Assembly (NCBI GenBank): GCA_045647745.1
Contig: JAZRMQ010000005.1
Location: 1 to 53,309, forward strand
DNA: 53,309 bases
Direction of reading: 5' to 3'
From: HGM04593 sp045647745
GTDB lineage: Bacteria; Bacteroidota; Bacteroidia; Bacteroidales; Bacteroidaceae
Under the pieces are notes generated by a model, which searched no databases, was not told the DNA's origin, and was given only the letters and a program-made list of their open reading frames with translations. Positions within the stretch are counted from its first letter, which is position 1. The number at the start of each line of letters is the position of its first letter. Position numbers and translations under genes: made by a program. This document shows, piece after piece, positions 1-9,016 of the stretch.

Positions 1-92
1 AGGTTGCTTTAATTGCTGTTGCAAATAAACTTTTGAAGCAGATTTTCGCCATTGTGAAGAATAATTGCGCGTATAGCGAATTTTATGCTTGA
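1..92 (+). CDS. 3' end of an IS110-like transposase (partial)
   Basis: Only the last 29 codons are in the window, read in the frame starting at base 3 and ending with TGA at 90-92. The peptide contains VALIAVANKLLKQIFAIVK and ends in a tyrosine-containing tail (AYSEFYA). This resembles the C-terminal end of IS110/IS116/IS902 family transposases, where a VALANKLxRxxxAxxxxGxxY pattern follows the Transposase_20 domain. IS110 enzymes are DEDD-type recombinases guided by a bridge RNA encoded in a non-coding end of the element. The catalytic domains lie outside the window, so neither completeness nor activity can be judged. It could be a relic. The family call rests on a short stretch. Confidence 0.55.
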   Translation, partial: VALIAVANKLLKQIFAIVKNNCAYSEFYA

Positions 93-115
93 TTTATTTG
101 GATTTTAACACAGTT

Positions 116-270
116 CATTTTGAGCGCAGCGAAAAATCTCAGAATATTGCGAAGATGTGAGATTCTTCACGTTCGTTCAGAATGGCAGGGACGCGAAGAT
201 GTGAGATTCTTCACTTTCGTTCAGAATGACAGAGAGCGTGAATTGTTATTTTGAGCGCAGCGAAAAATCT
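116..270. repeat. REP-like palindromic and tandem repeat patch
   Basis: Two copies of a 23-base motif containing TTGAGCGCAGCGAAAAATCT lie at 116-139 and 248-270. Between them, a 44-bp unit beginning GCGAAGATGTGAGATTCTTC is repeated in tandem at 149-192 and 193-236 with only a few differences. The tandem unit carries an approximate reverse complement of the outer motif (GAGATTCTTCAC..TTCGTTCAGAATG against CATTTTGAGCGCAGCGAAAAATCTC), so the patch can fold into imperfect hairpins. No reading frame of note crosses it. This organisation resembles REP/BIME-type intergenic repeats. A related copy is seen near 49.13 kb. Confidence 0.7.
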
Positions 271-292
271 TACAAAATATTGTTGCTGTAAC

Positions 293-334
293 AAAAAAGT
301 CGTCAGGCACTTGCAAATGCCTGACGACTTTTTT
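293..334 (-). terminator. Rho-independent terminator of the susCD operon
   Basis: A perfect 17-bp stem (293-309 paired with 318-334) with an 8-base loop is flanked by A6 on one side and T6 on the other. It therefore works on paper in both directions. It sits 17 bases past the susD stop codon on the minus strand and would also stop transcription coming from the transposase side. Confidence 0.9.
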
Positions 335-351
335 GTTGTTGAATCTTTTTT

Positions 352-2175
352 TTAGAAATTAGGAGCATTTACGTCCCACCACAAGCGTGTTGCTTGTTCG
401 TTTGGCAAATTGCCAAGCGCGGGAATACCGCTCGTCTTAATCATAGCTTTGGCCATTAGGTCTTGGGGCCACCAAGGAATACGGCGTATCATTTCGCCAT
501 CCTCAATGCTGCCGTCGCCCTCGTCGGGGTTCAATACGGGGAACAATTTTGGATAGCCTGTGCGGCGCAACTCTGTCCACGCCTCACTAGACAATGGGAA
601 CAGTGCCAAATACTTTTGTGTAATAATCTTCTCGAGTTTAACCTCTTTGCTGTCACCCTCGTTCCATTTTACACCAATCTTTGTAACGCTTGGCCAGTCG
701 GGGCCTTCGCCCAATGGGTCGACATTTACATAATCTATAGCCTCGGCCAAATCCTTGTACTCGCCAACATAAGATGTGTACTGCGAACCGCCGGTAGGCT
801 CTTCAAAATATGCGTTGTCGATACCACGATTGTAGTAGAACTCGGCACTCTTTTCGCCGGTGTTCCAACCGCGGATTTTACCCTCGGCACGCAGGAAATC
901 AACCTCGGCCCATTTAATAAAGTATTTAGGTGTTTTAATATCCTTAATTATGTTTGGATCAAACTCTGAATAGTTAAGGTATGGGTTTGTAACCGGGTCG
1001 TATTGGCCCTTGCCAACGAGTGTGCCCGAACGAACACCGCAAAGACGTGTCTTCGCGGGTAGAACTTCGCCGGTTCTTTTGTTCTTTATTTCACCGCCGT
1101 TTTTAGCGAACAGATACTTTGAATATGGGTGGTTGAGGCTCATCAAAAGGCTCTCAAATGATGCAGATATAACAACGTCGTGCCAACCTGTAGAGATTGT
1201 TACAAATGGACTTTCAAAGTTCTGCATTCCGGAGTTCTTTGGGAATAAACCGTGCTGCTGTCCAACTTCTTCAATTACACCACCAGCAACTGCCTCCTCG
1301 GCCCATCTTTTTGCTGTTGCCGGCTCCACTTTTGAAATGTGCATAGCCATACGCAACTTCAATGAATTTGCCAATCGAATGTATGAATCCATACAATTGT
1401 CATTGGTGTAATTTTCGGCGTGATTGGTCTTGCAATATTGCTTCAATGCCGATTTAATAAGTTTCTTGTATCCCGTTGGGCGGTTGTCAAAATGCTTCAG
1501 ACACTCTACGATGGTGTTGAGGTTCTCCTCGATGCCGTAGTAGATGGTTTTTACATCGTTGTACTCTGTTACATCCTCGATACCCTGTTTATCCTCGAGG
1601 TATGTGAATGGGCCTGAAAGGTCGGCCATCTCTTGAGCTGCAATGCAATAGTAGAGCAAGAATATCGCCTTTATCTCGGGGATAGAGTCTATTGCAGGGT
1701 GCTGAAGTAGTGGAATTATACCAAACTTTGCATCGTTGTAACAACCATAAGCACCGCCAATGAATTTTTCATTGATGTGGTAGGTTGATGTCATTACAGT
1801 TTCGGAGTATGGAAAATCGTTGTGTGGAACAGTGAAGTATTGTACGTATAAATCTGTTCCAAGGCTGTATTGCATCTGATATGCGTGAGCTTGGGATGGA
1901 AGGCCGTCTTTACTGCCGCGCATACTGTAAATTGCGGTGAGGGCCGAACCGAAATAATTTCCATCGACAAGTGTCTCGTATGCCTCGCTTGCTCCCTCTG
2001 GTGTTATTTCGTTAAGGTATGGTATTGAGTCGACGTTACCGGAGTGCTTTGTGTCATCTGTTTGAACGTCGTTTATTCCCAACTCTGTTCCGGGGTCGTC
2101 AAAGTCGAGGCACGAATTCATTGTTAATGCAGCGATAAACAATGAGCCTGCAAGTAAAATATGTCTCTTTTTCAT
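352..2175 (-). CDS. SusD/RagB family nutrient-binding outer-membrane lipoprotein
   Basis: SusD-type proteins are surface lipoproteins that sit as a lid on a SusC barrel and capture glycans or peptides. I place the start at 2175 (MKKRHILLAGSLFIAAL), giving 607 residues. A longer in-frame start at 2214 would put 13 charged residues in front of the signal peptide. The lipobox ends at TMNSC, followed by LDFDD, an acidic run like the Bacteroidota surface-export signal. The body has alpha-helical TPR-like segments and the C-terminal pattern of the SusD-like_2 group (EAWTELRRTGYPKLFP, RRIPWWPQDL). It lies 43 bases downstream of susC, so the two are one operon. No glycosidase or sensor gene is next to them, so the substrate is unknown. 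Confidence 0.93.
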   Translation of the reverse strand: MKKRHILLAGSLFIAALTMNSCLDFDDPGTELGINDVQTDDTKHSGNVDSIPYLNEITPEGASEAYETLVDGNYFGSALTAIYSMRGSKDGLPSQAHAYQMQYSLGTDLYVQYFTVPHNDFPYSETVMTSTYHINEKFIGGAYGCYNDAKFGIIPLLQHPAIDSIPEIKAIFLLYYCIAAQEMADLSGPFTYLEDKQGIEDVTEYNDVKTIYYGIEENLNTIVECLKHFDNRPTGYKKLIKSALKQYCKTNHAENYTNDNCMDSYIRLANSLKLRMAMHISKVEPATAKRWAEEAVAGGVIEEVGQQHGLFPKNSGMQNFESPFVTISTGWHDVVISASFESLLMSLNHPYSKYLFAKNGGEIKNKRTGEVLPAKTRLCGVRSGTLVGKGQYDPVTNPYLNYSEFDPNIIKDIKTPKYFIKWAEVDFLRAEGKIRGWNTGEKSAEFYYNRGIDNAYFEEPTGGSQYTSYVGEYKDLAEAIDYVNVDPLGEGPDWPSVTKIGVKWNEGDSKEVKLEKIITQKYLALFPLSSEAWTELRRTGYPKLFPVLNPDEGDGSIEDGEMIRRIPWWPQDLMAKAMIKTSGIPALGNLPNEQATRLWWDVNAPNF

Positions 2176-2218
2176 AATTCTGATTTTAAAATGTTTTAAA
2201 TGCCGGTTGAACAATATA

Positions 2219-5200
2219 TTACAGGTTCAACTTTATGTTTAAACCGAATGAACGACCCGATGGGTGGTTGAACACGTCGATACCGCCAAGGCCATTGCCT
2301 GTTGACAATGAAACGTCTGGGTCAACCGGAGCATCTTTGTAGATAAAGAAGAGGTTGCGGCAAACGAATGAGAGGTTGAGGTCCTTGTAGTTGCCAAAGA
2401 GGTTGCGGAATGTGTAACCCAATGACAACTCGCGCAAACGGAAGTTTGTTGCATTGTAGATGTAGCTTCCTGCGTCAAAGCTACCAACGTAGTAGTAGTA
2501 GTCTTTGATACCAACAAGGTTGCGGCCTTCGTTTATGTACATACCGGGCTGAGTCTCGCCAAGTTCATTGGTAACGGTGAGGTTGTTAGCCTCGGCGTAA
2601 CGGCGAGCCTCGCCGGTGCGCTCCGATGCACCCCATTGGTCAAGATAAGACTCTGTCAAAGAGATAACCTTTCCACCGATACGTCCGTTGATGAGGAAAT
2701 AGAGTGTAAAGTCTTTGTAGGTGAATGTATTTGACCAAGAGAGTTGGTAGGGGCTGTTGGCGTTGCCAATGAATTTGCTGTATGTATTTTCTTTGTCGTA
2801 GTGGCGCAACTTGCCATTGCTTGCAGCTGTTACATAACCACCGTGCTTGGGAGTGCCATTGTCAATATATATGTCGCCAGCCTTGTTGACCAATGTGGCG
2901 CCCTCGACAGTTGGGTCGGTTGTGTACTTGGTGACTTCTCTTGTATAAGAGATGTCATTCTCTTTTCCACTCTCAATGATGGTGTATTTGTAAACATCGT
3001 CTCTGTAGCGTGTAAAGTCGGTGATGTAAAGGTCGCCGTATGAGCCGCCCTTCTTGTATAACAAACGGTAGCGGCTGCCAAAGTCTGTTGATATATCGCG
3101 GTCGTTGCCATACTTGTCTTTGTATGTCTCTTCAATTCTGTTGTGATTGTAAGAGAAGTTGACATTTGTCTTCCAACGCAGATGGTTGGTTATACTCCAA
3201 TCGTATCCCACTGACACCTCGACACCTTGGTTGCGGATAATACCGCTATTGACTAATTGTTTACCGCCGTTTGTACCGGTAATCTCAAGATATGAGTTGT
3301 GCATTGCCGAGTTGTAGTATGTGAGGTCAACGTTCAAACAATCGTTGAAGAACTGCATCTCAAGACCTGTCTCAAATGACTTGGTCTTCTCGGGTATTGG
3401 ATAGAAACGGTTAGTGTAGTCGATTGACGCTGTTCCTTGTGTGTTGTTTACAGTCTTTTTGTTGTAAATACTGTTAGGGATAGAGTTACCCACCTCGGAG
3501 TAGCTTAAACGATATTTTGCGTATGTGAACCACTCGGGCATTTTGATGATGTCGCTCAAGATGGCATTGGCACCAACGCCAAAGTAACCGTAGCTCTCCT
3601 TTGTTCCAAGGTAAGCAAACTGACGGAACGGGCGATACCAGTCGTGACGATAAGAACCATCGACGAATATAACATCTTTCCAACCAATCTGTGCTGTTGC
3701 CAATGCTGCTTGGTCCCAATCGCTTGATGTGCTCTTGCCTGTTACGCCGGCTCCACCTTTGCTGGGGTCGAATTGGTTTATTGCTGTTGGAATAACGTTG
3801 GCGTATCCATTGTCTGTGTCAATGTTGTAATCGGTAGCTTCGGAAATATAAGTGTTGCTGCCATTGCCTTTGAGTGTGTGGCCTACATAACCGGCGGTTG
3901 CCGATACTGACCAATCCTTTGCAAACTCCTTATTATAAGAGAGCATATAGTCTACATAAATTTCATCTGTACGGTTCTTGTTGAGCCAGTATCTACCATA
4001 GCGGTACATTCCGGTGTCGTACCAAGTTGATGCGTATGTGTTACCCTCGTTCTGATATTTAGAGTGGTCGATTGACACACGTCCTTGCAGGTTCAAGCCT
4101 TCGATGATTTTGAGTGTTCCCGAGAATGTTGCCGAGAAACGGTCCTCGATGCTTTCGTCCTGATTTTGGTTTGCCAACCAATAGGGGTTGTTGTACATTG
4201 GAATTTGCAATGCATATTGTTGCATTGGGCCATTCAATACAACGTTGCCTTTACCAACCATCAAAAGAGAACCATTACCCGAGATGTCGGTCCAAATTGG
4301 CTGTTCTCCGTTACCTTCTTTGTCGCCAGATGACAACCATTGGCCCGGAGCGCTGTAGTTCTCCTTATAATACTGCATATCAACGTCGCGCGGAGTGTTG
4401 TAGAGGTGATATATTGGGTTGCCAAGAGTACCACCACCCACGCGGTTCTTTGTCTTTGCTTGGTTGTAGTTTGCGCTTACATTAACAGTGAGGCGGTCCC
4501 AGAGCTTGTATGTCTGGCGGAACGCGAATGTGTTACGCTCGTAGCCGTTGCTTGGTATCATACCTTTTGAGTATGTATTTGAGTAAGATACGTAGGTCTG
4601 TATCTTCTCTGTACCACCTGATACTGATACCGAGTTGCTGGTGTTTATTGCTGTTTCATAAAAGTCGGCAATGTCATTGGCTGCATAGTTGCGCATATAG
4701 GCATTCAACATTCTTTGCGAGCCGTCCTCGTTTGTCTGGTTGAAGAACTGCTTGTTTGGAGCGTAGGTATGAATCCAAGTGCCGTTGCCGCTCAATTTGT
4801 CGCCCCAGCTATTGCCTTCAATACCACCGTTCGCTGAGTTGTAACCACCATAATAGTTCTGTAGCTTGTGTGTCATCAGTGGGGTATCGAACGAGGTGTT
4901 AGATGTAAATGTAACCTCCATCTTGCCCTCTTTACCCTTCTTTGTGGTAATCATCACTACACCGTTTGCTGCGCGCGAACCGTAAAGAGCTGCCGCATTT
5001 GCACCCTTGAGCACGTTCATTGACTCAATATCGTCGGGGTTAATCATTGAAAGTGGGTCGCTTCCCTCTGATGTTGAACCGGTGGTCATTGCTGTTGCTC
5101 CGGCCTGTCCGCGGATGCTGTTTGTCATTGGAACACCATCGACAACGATGAGCGGAGCGTTCTCACCCATAATTGATTTGTTACCACGGAGAAGAATCTT

Positions 5201-5734
5201 TGATGCACCACCGGCACCACCGGCACTAGGGGTGATGGTGATACCCGAAATTTTACCTTCGAGTGAGTTGGCAATGTTTGCATCGGGAGCCTTCAAAAGC
5301 TCGTCGGCCTTGATGAGCTGTGTTGCATAGGTAAGCGATTTTTCTTTACGCATAATACCCATCGCTGTTACAACCACCTCGTCGAGAGCGGTAGACTCCT
5401 CCTTCATAACGAATTTGAGTGAGCTGCCTTTCCAAACTTGGTCGTCGCACTTATAACCCATAAGGGTGACGCGAATTGTTGCACCTTTTTCAACATTGCG
5501 TAGCTCGAAATTGCCATCAAAGTCAACAGGTGATGAGTTTGTTGTTCCAACAACGAATGCAACTGCGCCGAACATAGGTTCGCCGAATTCATCGACTACA
5601 GTACCTTTTACTGTGCCGTCTTTTTGCTGCATCACTGTTGTGTTTGCCCAACCTTCAATTGGGGCAAAAGTCAGTGTCATTCCAAGGAATGTTGCCGCGA
5701 AAAGCGACTTTCCAATAGCTTTTAGTAGTTTCAT
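2219..5734 (-). CDS. SusC/RagA family TonB-linked outer-membrane transporter
   Basis: This is a TonB-dependent barrel that imports a substrate handed over by the SusD partner encoded immediately downstream. The 1171-residue product starts with a signal peptide (MKLLKAIGKSLFAATFLGM). A CarboxypepD_reg-like domain follows at about residues 40-115 (GTVKGTVVDEFGEPMFGA). Next come the SusC linker (STALDEVVVTAMGI), the plug domain with LRGNKSIMGENAPLIVVDGVP and NVLKGANAAALYGSRAANGVV, and a long beta-barrel. The C-terminus ends in an amphipathic strand (SGRSFGLNIKLNL). Length is normal for the family. It is the first gene of a two-gene operon with about 270 bases of leader. No anti-sigma or hybrid two-component regulator is beside it. 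Confidence 0.96.
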   Translation of the reverse strand: MKLLKAIGKSLFAATFLGMTLTFAPIEGWANTTVMQQKDGTVKGTVVDEFGEPMFGAVAFVVGTTNSSPVDFDGNFELRNVEKGATIRVTLMGYKCDDQVWKGSSLKFVMKEESTALDEVVVTAMGIMRKEKSLTYATQLIKADELLKAPDANIANSLEGKISGITITPSAGGAGGASKILLRGNKSIMGENAPLIVVDGVPMTNSIRGQAGATAMTTGSTSEGSDPLSMINPDDIESMNVLKGANAAALYGSRAANGVVMITTKKGKEGKMEVTFTSNTSFDTPLMTHKLQNYYGGYNSANGGIEGNSWGDKLSGNGTWIHTYAPNKQFFNQTNEDGSQRMLNAYMRNYAANDIADFYETAINTSNSVSVSGGTEKIQTYVSYSNTYSKGMIPSNGYERNTFAFRQTYKLWDRLTVNVSANYNQAKTKNRVGGGTLGNPIYHLYNTPRDVDMQYYKENYSAPGQWLSSGDKEGNGEQPIWTDISGNGSLLMVGKGNVVLNGPMQQYALQIPMYNNPYWLANQNQDESIEDRFSATFSGTLKIIEGLNLQGRVSIDHSKYQNEGNTYASTWYDTGMYRYGRYWLNKNRTDEIYVDYMLSYNKEFAKDWSVSATAGYVGHTLKGNGSNTYISEATDYNIDTDNGYANVIPTAINQFDPSKGGAGVTGKSTSSDWDQAALATAQIGWKDVIFVDGSYRHDWYRPFRQFAYLGTKESYGYFGVGANAILSDIIKMPEWFTYAKYRLSYSEVGNSIPNSIYNKKTVNNTQGTASIDYTNRFYPIPEKTKSFETGLEMQFFNDCLNVDLTYYNSAMHNSYLEITGTNGGKQLVNSGIIRNQGVEVSVGYDWSITNHLRWKTNVNFSYNHNRIEETYKDKYGNDRDISTDFGSRYRLLYKKGGSYGDLYITDFTRYRDDVYKYTIIESGKENDISYTREVTKYTTDPTVEGATLVNKAGDIYIDNGTPKHGGYVTAASNGKLRHYDKENTYSKFIGNANSPYQLSWSNTFTYKDFTLYFLINGRIGGKVISLTESYLDQWGASERTGEARRYAEANNLTVTNELGETQPGMYINEGRNLVGIKDYYYYVGSFDAGSYIYNATNFRLRELSLGYTFRNLFGNYKDLNLSFVCRNLFFIYKDAPVDPDVSLSTGNGLGGIDVFNHPSGRSFGLNIKLNL

Positions 5735-5870
5735 ATTATTTGTTTTTTGGAGGATTTGTGCATCACGTGGAATGCTTTTACCCCTCCTGTGTTATAAAAT
5801 TTGTCGTTTTTGTAAAAAATAGTTACATTTTGTCACAAAAAAAGGCTATGATATACCTCTCTTGCAACAT

Positions 5871-5933
5871 CAAAAGTATATAAATATTTTGTGCTGTAAA
5901 ACATTTATTGAAAAAAATATACGCACAAAAGTA
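5871..5933 (-). promoter_or_regulatory. Candidate -7 boxes for susC
   Basis: Read on the minus strand, TACTTTTG occurs at 5871-5878 and again at 5926-5933. Both match the Bacteroidota -7 consensus TAnnTTTG exactly. Neither has a TTG at the expected -33 distance, only T-rich sequence. They would give leaders of roughly 130 or 185 bases. The rest of 5735-5950 is AT-rich and holds no gene. Confidence 0.4.
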
Positions 5934-5953
5934 AAAAAACTTTAACTCCCTTA

Positions 5954-5996
5954 AAACAGATAAAGAAAGCCCGGGTCGGGCTTTCTTTATCTGTTT
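5954..5996 (-). terminator. Terminator downstream of korB
   Basis: A perfect 20-bp stem (5954-5973 with 5977-5996) closes on a GGT loop. It begins 12 bases after the korB stop on the minus strand and is followed by a T-rich run in that direction. It insulates susC from korAB. Confidence 0.9.
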
Positions 5997-6007
5997 CTTG
6001 TTGTTGC

Positions 6008-7012
6008 TTATTTAATCTCCCACGTCTCGTTTGTGGCAAGCAACTCATTGAATGTGTGATACTGTTTTGCTGCCTTCACCTCTTTTATTTGCTCGTGAAC
6101 GGCATCGTTGTAGGTCATTGCTTCCACGTCGCGTATCACTCCCAGTGCAATGGGGTAGTCGGGGCCCTCCATTAGAGCTAATTTCAGGTGTAGGGTGGTG
6201 TCTTTGCAGTGGGCATCGTGAACAAGTATGTCATTCTCGGTTATGCCATTCTCGCCAAGCTTCACAACTTTTAGTCCAAAGCCCTCCTGCATCAGGCCAA
6301 ACTCTCTGTTCTCGCCAAAAATCATTGGTTTGCCGTGCTCAAGATAGATGGCATTCTTTGCGCGCCCCTCTTTGGTGTAGACACTCTCGTGAGTGCCGTT
6401 GTTGAAGATGACACAATTTTGCAGAACCTCGACAACCGATGCGCCTTTGTGCTGTGCTGCGGCTTTCAGGCAACCGACTGCCGCCGGCATATCTGTGGCA
6501 ACGCAGCGGGCAAAGAAATTACCGCGTGCTCCAAAGCAAAGCTCTGCCGGGCGAAAGGGTTCCTCTACCGTGCCGTAGGGCGATGATTTGCTGACAAAAC
6601 CGCGGACAGAGGTGGGCGAATATTGACCTTTTGTCAAGCCGTATATTCGGTTGTTGAGCAAAATCATATTCAGGTCGATATTGCGTCGTACTGCGTGGAT
6701 GAAATGGTTGCCACCAATGGCAAGGCCGTCGCCGTCGCCCGATATTTGCCACACCGTTAGATTGGGGTTGGCAACCTTTGCTCCTGTGGCAATGGCTGCC
6801 GAACGGCCGTGAATGGTGTGAAAACCGTATGTGTTCATATAGTAGGGCAGGCGCGATGAACAGCCGATGCCCGAAATTACTGCAATGTCGTGTGGGGCAA
6901 CACCAAGTTCGCTCATTGCTTTGTGAAGTGCACCCAAGAAGGAGTGGTCGCCACAACCCGGACACCAACGTGGCTGTCCAAATTTATAGTCTTGTGCTGT
7001 GTAGTCGCTCAT
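6008..7012 (-). CDS. korB: 2-oxoacid:ferredoxin oxidoreductase, beta subunit
   Basis: The beta subunit binds thiamine pyrophosphate and an iron-sulfur cluster. With KorA it interconverts 2-oxoglutarate (or another 2-oxoacid) plus CoA with the acyl-CoA, CO2 and reduced ferredoxin. The 334-residue protein has CPGCGDHSFLGALHKAM at about residues 17-33, whose cysteines serve as cluster ligands in the family. It also has the TPP motif GDGDGLAIGGNHF and LLNNRIYGLTKGQYSPTS. It follows korA with a 4-base gap on the same strand. The substrate is given as 2-oxoglutarate by overall resemblance, and a related 2-oxoacid cannot be excluded from sequence alone. Confidence 0.93.
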   Translation of the reverse strand: MSDYTAQDYKFGQPRWCPGCGDHSFLGALHKAMSELGVAPHDIAVISGIGCSSRLPYYMNTYGFHTIHGRSAAIATGAKVANPNLTVWQISGDGDGLAIGGNHFIHAVRRNIDLNMILLNNRIYGLTKGQYSPTSVRGFVSKSSPYGTVEEPFRPAELCFGARGNFFARCVATDMPAAVGCLKAAAQHKGASVVEVLQNCVIFNNGTHESVYTKEGRAKNAIYLEHGKPMIFGENREFGLMQEGFGLKVVKLGENGITENDILVHDAHCKDTTLHLKLALMEGPDYPIALGVIRDVEAMTYNDAVHEQIKEVKAAKQYHTFNELLATNETWEIK

Positions 7013-7016
7013 ATCT

Positions 7017-8870
7017 TTATCCCTCCATTATTTTTGTGAATTCTTTTACAAGGTCGGCTACCACGAACGGCTGTCCTTTGACCTCGTTGTATTGTTGAAG
7101 CTCTATCCCATTGATTTTTGTGCGCAGATAGCCTGCAAATTGTCCCATATTCTGCTCGGCAACGACAATTTTCTTGTAACGGCGCAGAACGTCGGCGCTG
7201 TTTGCCGGCAGTGGGTTGATGTAGCGGAAATGTGCCAAGGCAACTCGTTTGCCATTGGCATTCATCTGTTGCATTGCCTCGCACAAATGGCCGTATGTGC
7301 CTCCAAAGCCCACAATCAGCAGGTCGGCATTCTCGTCGCCCTCGACCTGTAGCGGTGGCAGGCTGTCGGCAATCTTTGCAATCTTGCGTGCGCGTGTCTC
7401 AACCATATTGTGGTGGTTGGCGGGGTCGTTGCTGATAGCTCCTGTTGCAGCGCTCTTCTCAAGGCCACCTATGCGGTGTGTGAAGCCCGGTGTGCCGGGG
7501 ACTGCCCAATAGCGCACGTCATTCTCGGGATTGCGTTTATAAGGGCTCCAGCCCTCCTTTATATCCTCGTTTACATAGGGTGGGCTGATTGCTGGATATT
7601 GGCTTATGTCGGGCAATTTCCAAGCTGCCGAACCGTTGGCAATAAATGCGTCGGTGAGCAGAATGACCGGTGTCATTCGTTCCACAGCTATTTTGCAAGC
7701 GTTGTATGCTGCATCGAAACAGTCTGTTGGTGAGGTGGCGGCAATGACGGGAATCGGGCTCTCGCCGTTGCGTCCATAGAGTGCCTGTAAAAGGTCGGTC
7801 TGCTCGCTCTTTGTGGGGAGTCCTGTCGATGGTCCACCGCGTTGAACGTCGATAATCACCAGTGGCAACTCTGTTATGACTGCAAGGTTGATGGCCTCGC
7901 TCTTGAGGCATATTCCGGGGCCAGATGTTGATGTGCAGGCGAGTGCTCCGGCGTAGGCTGCACCCACTGCCGATGCACAACCGGCAATCTCGTCCTCGGC
8001 TTGCATTGTGATGACGCCCATTGACTTGTGCTTGGCAAGCTCGTGCAGGATATCTGTCGCGGGAGTGATGGGGTAAGAGCCAAGGAACAGCCTCATACCG
8101 GCCTTCTCGGCTGCGGCTATAAGGCCATAGGCTGTGGCTTTGTTGCCATTGATGTCCATATATTTACCGCGTTTCTTGTCGCGGTCACTCTCCACGCTGT
8201 ATGTGTGTGAAATTGATGTGTGGGTGTTGTGTCCCATATCATATCCTGCACGCAGCACCTTGATATTTGCCTCGGCAATCTCGGGCTTTTTTGCAAATTT
8301 TGCGCGCAGCATATTTTCGGCAAGCGTAAGGTCGCGGTCGTATATCCAGCACACCAATCCCAGAGCAAGCATATTCTTGCAGCGCAGAATACTTTTGTTA
8401 TCCATCCCGCTGTCGGCAAGTGTCGCTTGGCAGAGTGATGTTATTGGGCAGGGGACAACCTCGCAAGTGATGCCCAATTCTGCAATGGGGTCATTGGTCT
8501 TGAACTCGGCTTTTGCAAGGTCTTTCTCTGTAAAAGAGTCAACGTCTATGATTATAGCACCTGTGGGCTTGCAATGCTTGTGCTGTGTCTTTAGAGCAGC
8601 AGGGTTCATTGCTACCAAAATATCGCACTCATCGCCGGGAGTCAATACTTTGTCGGCTCCAATGTGCACCTGAAAACCCGAAACACCGGTGAGCACTCCT
8701 TGCGGGGCGCGAATATCGGCAGGGTAGTCGGGAAATGTACAGATGTCGTTGCCGACAGTGGCTGAAATTGTTGAGAAGATGTTGCCGGCCAATTGCATAC
8801 CGTCGCCCGAGTCACCCGAGAAACGCACTACAATCTGGTCGACTTTTTGTGTTTTTTCATTGTTTGCCAT
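7017..8870 (-). CDS. korA: 2-oxoacid:ferredoxin oxidoreductase, fused gamma-alpha subunit
   Basis: This 617-residue protein joins the gamma domain to the alpha pyrimidine-binding domain. The gamma domain covers about residues 1-190, with VRFSGDSGDGMQLAGNIF and FPDYPADIRAPQGVL. The alpha domain starts near residue 240 and has SYPITPATDILHELA, QAEDEIAGCASAVGAAYAG and TSTSGPGICLKSEAI. The gamma-alpha fusion is the usual Bacteroidota KorA form. No separate ferredoxin-like delta subunit is encoded nearby, which fits the two-subunit class. It is the first gene of korA-korB. The 146 bases upstream hold the terminator of the next gene, and I found no clean consensus promoter there. Confidence 0.94.
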   Translation of the reverse strand: MANNEKTQKVDQIVVRFSGDSGDGMQLAGNIFSTISATVGNDICTFPDYPADIRAPQGVLTGVSGFQVHIGADKVLTPGDECDILVAMNPAALKTQHKHCKPTGAIIIDVDSFTEKDLAKAEFKTNDPIAELGITCEVVPCPITSLCQATLADSGMDNKSILRCKNMLALGLVCWIYDRDLTLAENMLRAKFAKKPEIAEANIKVLRAGYDMGHNTHTSISHTYSVESDRDKKRGKYMDINGNKATAYGLIAAAEKAGMRLFLGSYPITPATDILHELAKHKSMGVITMQAEDEIAGCASAVGAAYAGALACTSTSGPGICLKSEAINLAVITELPLVIIDVQRGGPSTGLPTKSEQTDLLQALYGRNGESPIPVIAATSPTDCFDAAYNACKIAVERMTPVILLTDAFIANGSAAWKLPDISQYPAISPPYVNEDIKEGWSPYKRNPENDVRYWAVPGTPGFTHRIGGLEKSAATGAISNDPANHHNMVETRARKIAKIADSLPPLQVEGDENADLLIVGFGGTYGHLCEAMQQMNANGKRVALAHFRYINPLPANSADVLRRYKKIVVAEQNMGQFAGYLRTKINGIELQQYNEVKGQPFVVADLVKEFTKIMEG

Positions 8871-8956
8871 ATTATGGTCCTTTTAAATAAGTTCTTTCTT
8901 TGCTGCCAAATTTCGTAAACATTTGTGAAACGAAGAAATTTTTTTTGAATAAAAAC

Positions 8957-8993
8957 AACAAATGGCAGAAACTATTTGTCTCTGCCATTTGTT
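8957..8993 (-). terminator. Terminator of the outer-membrane receptor gene
   Basis: A 13-bp perfect stem (8957-8969 with 8981-8993) carries an 11-base loop. On the minus strand it is followed by TTTTTATT. It lies 24 bases past the stop codon of the gene at 9017-11497. Confidence 0.8.
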
Positions 8994-9016
8994 CTATGGT
9001 TCTTGTCTCTCTTTTA

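Noticed and set aside
149..236. Two 44-bp direct repeats as a mini-CRISPR
   Set aside because: The units are directly adjacent with no spacer and contain inverted parts typical of REP elements.
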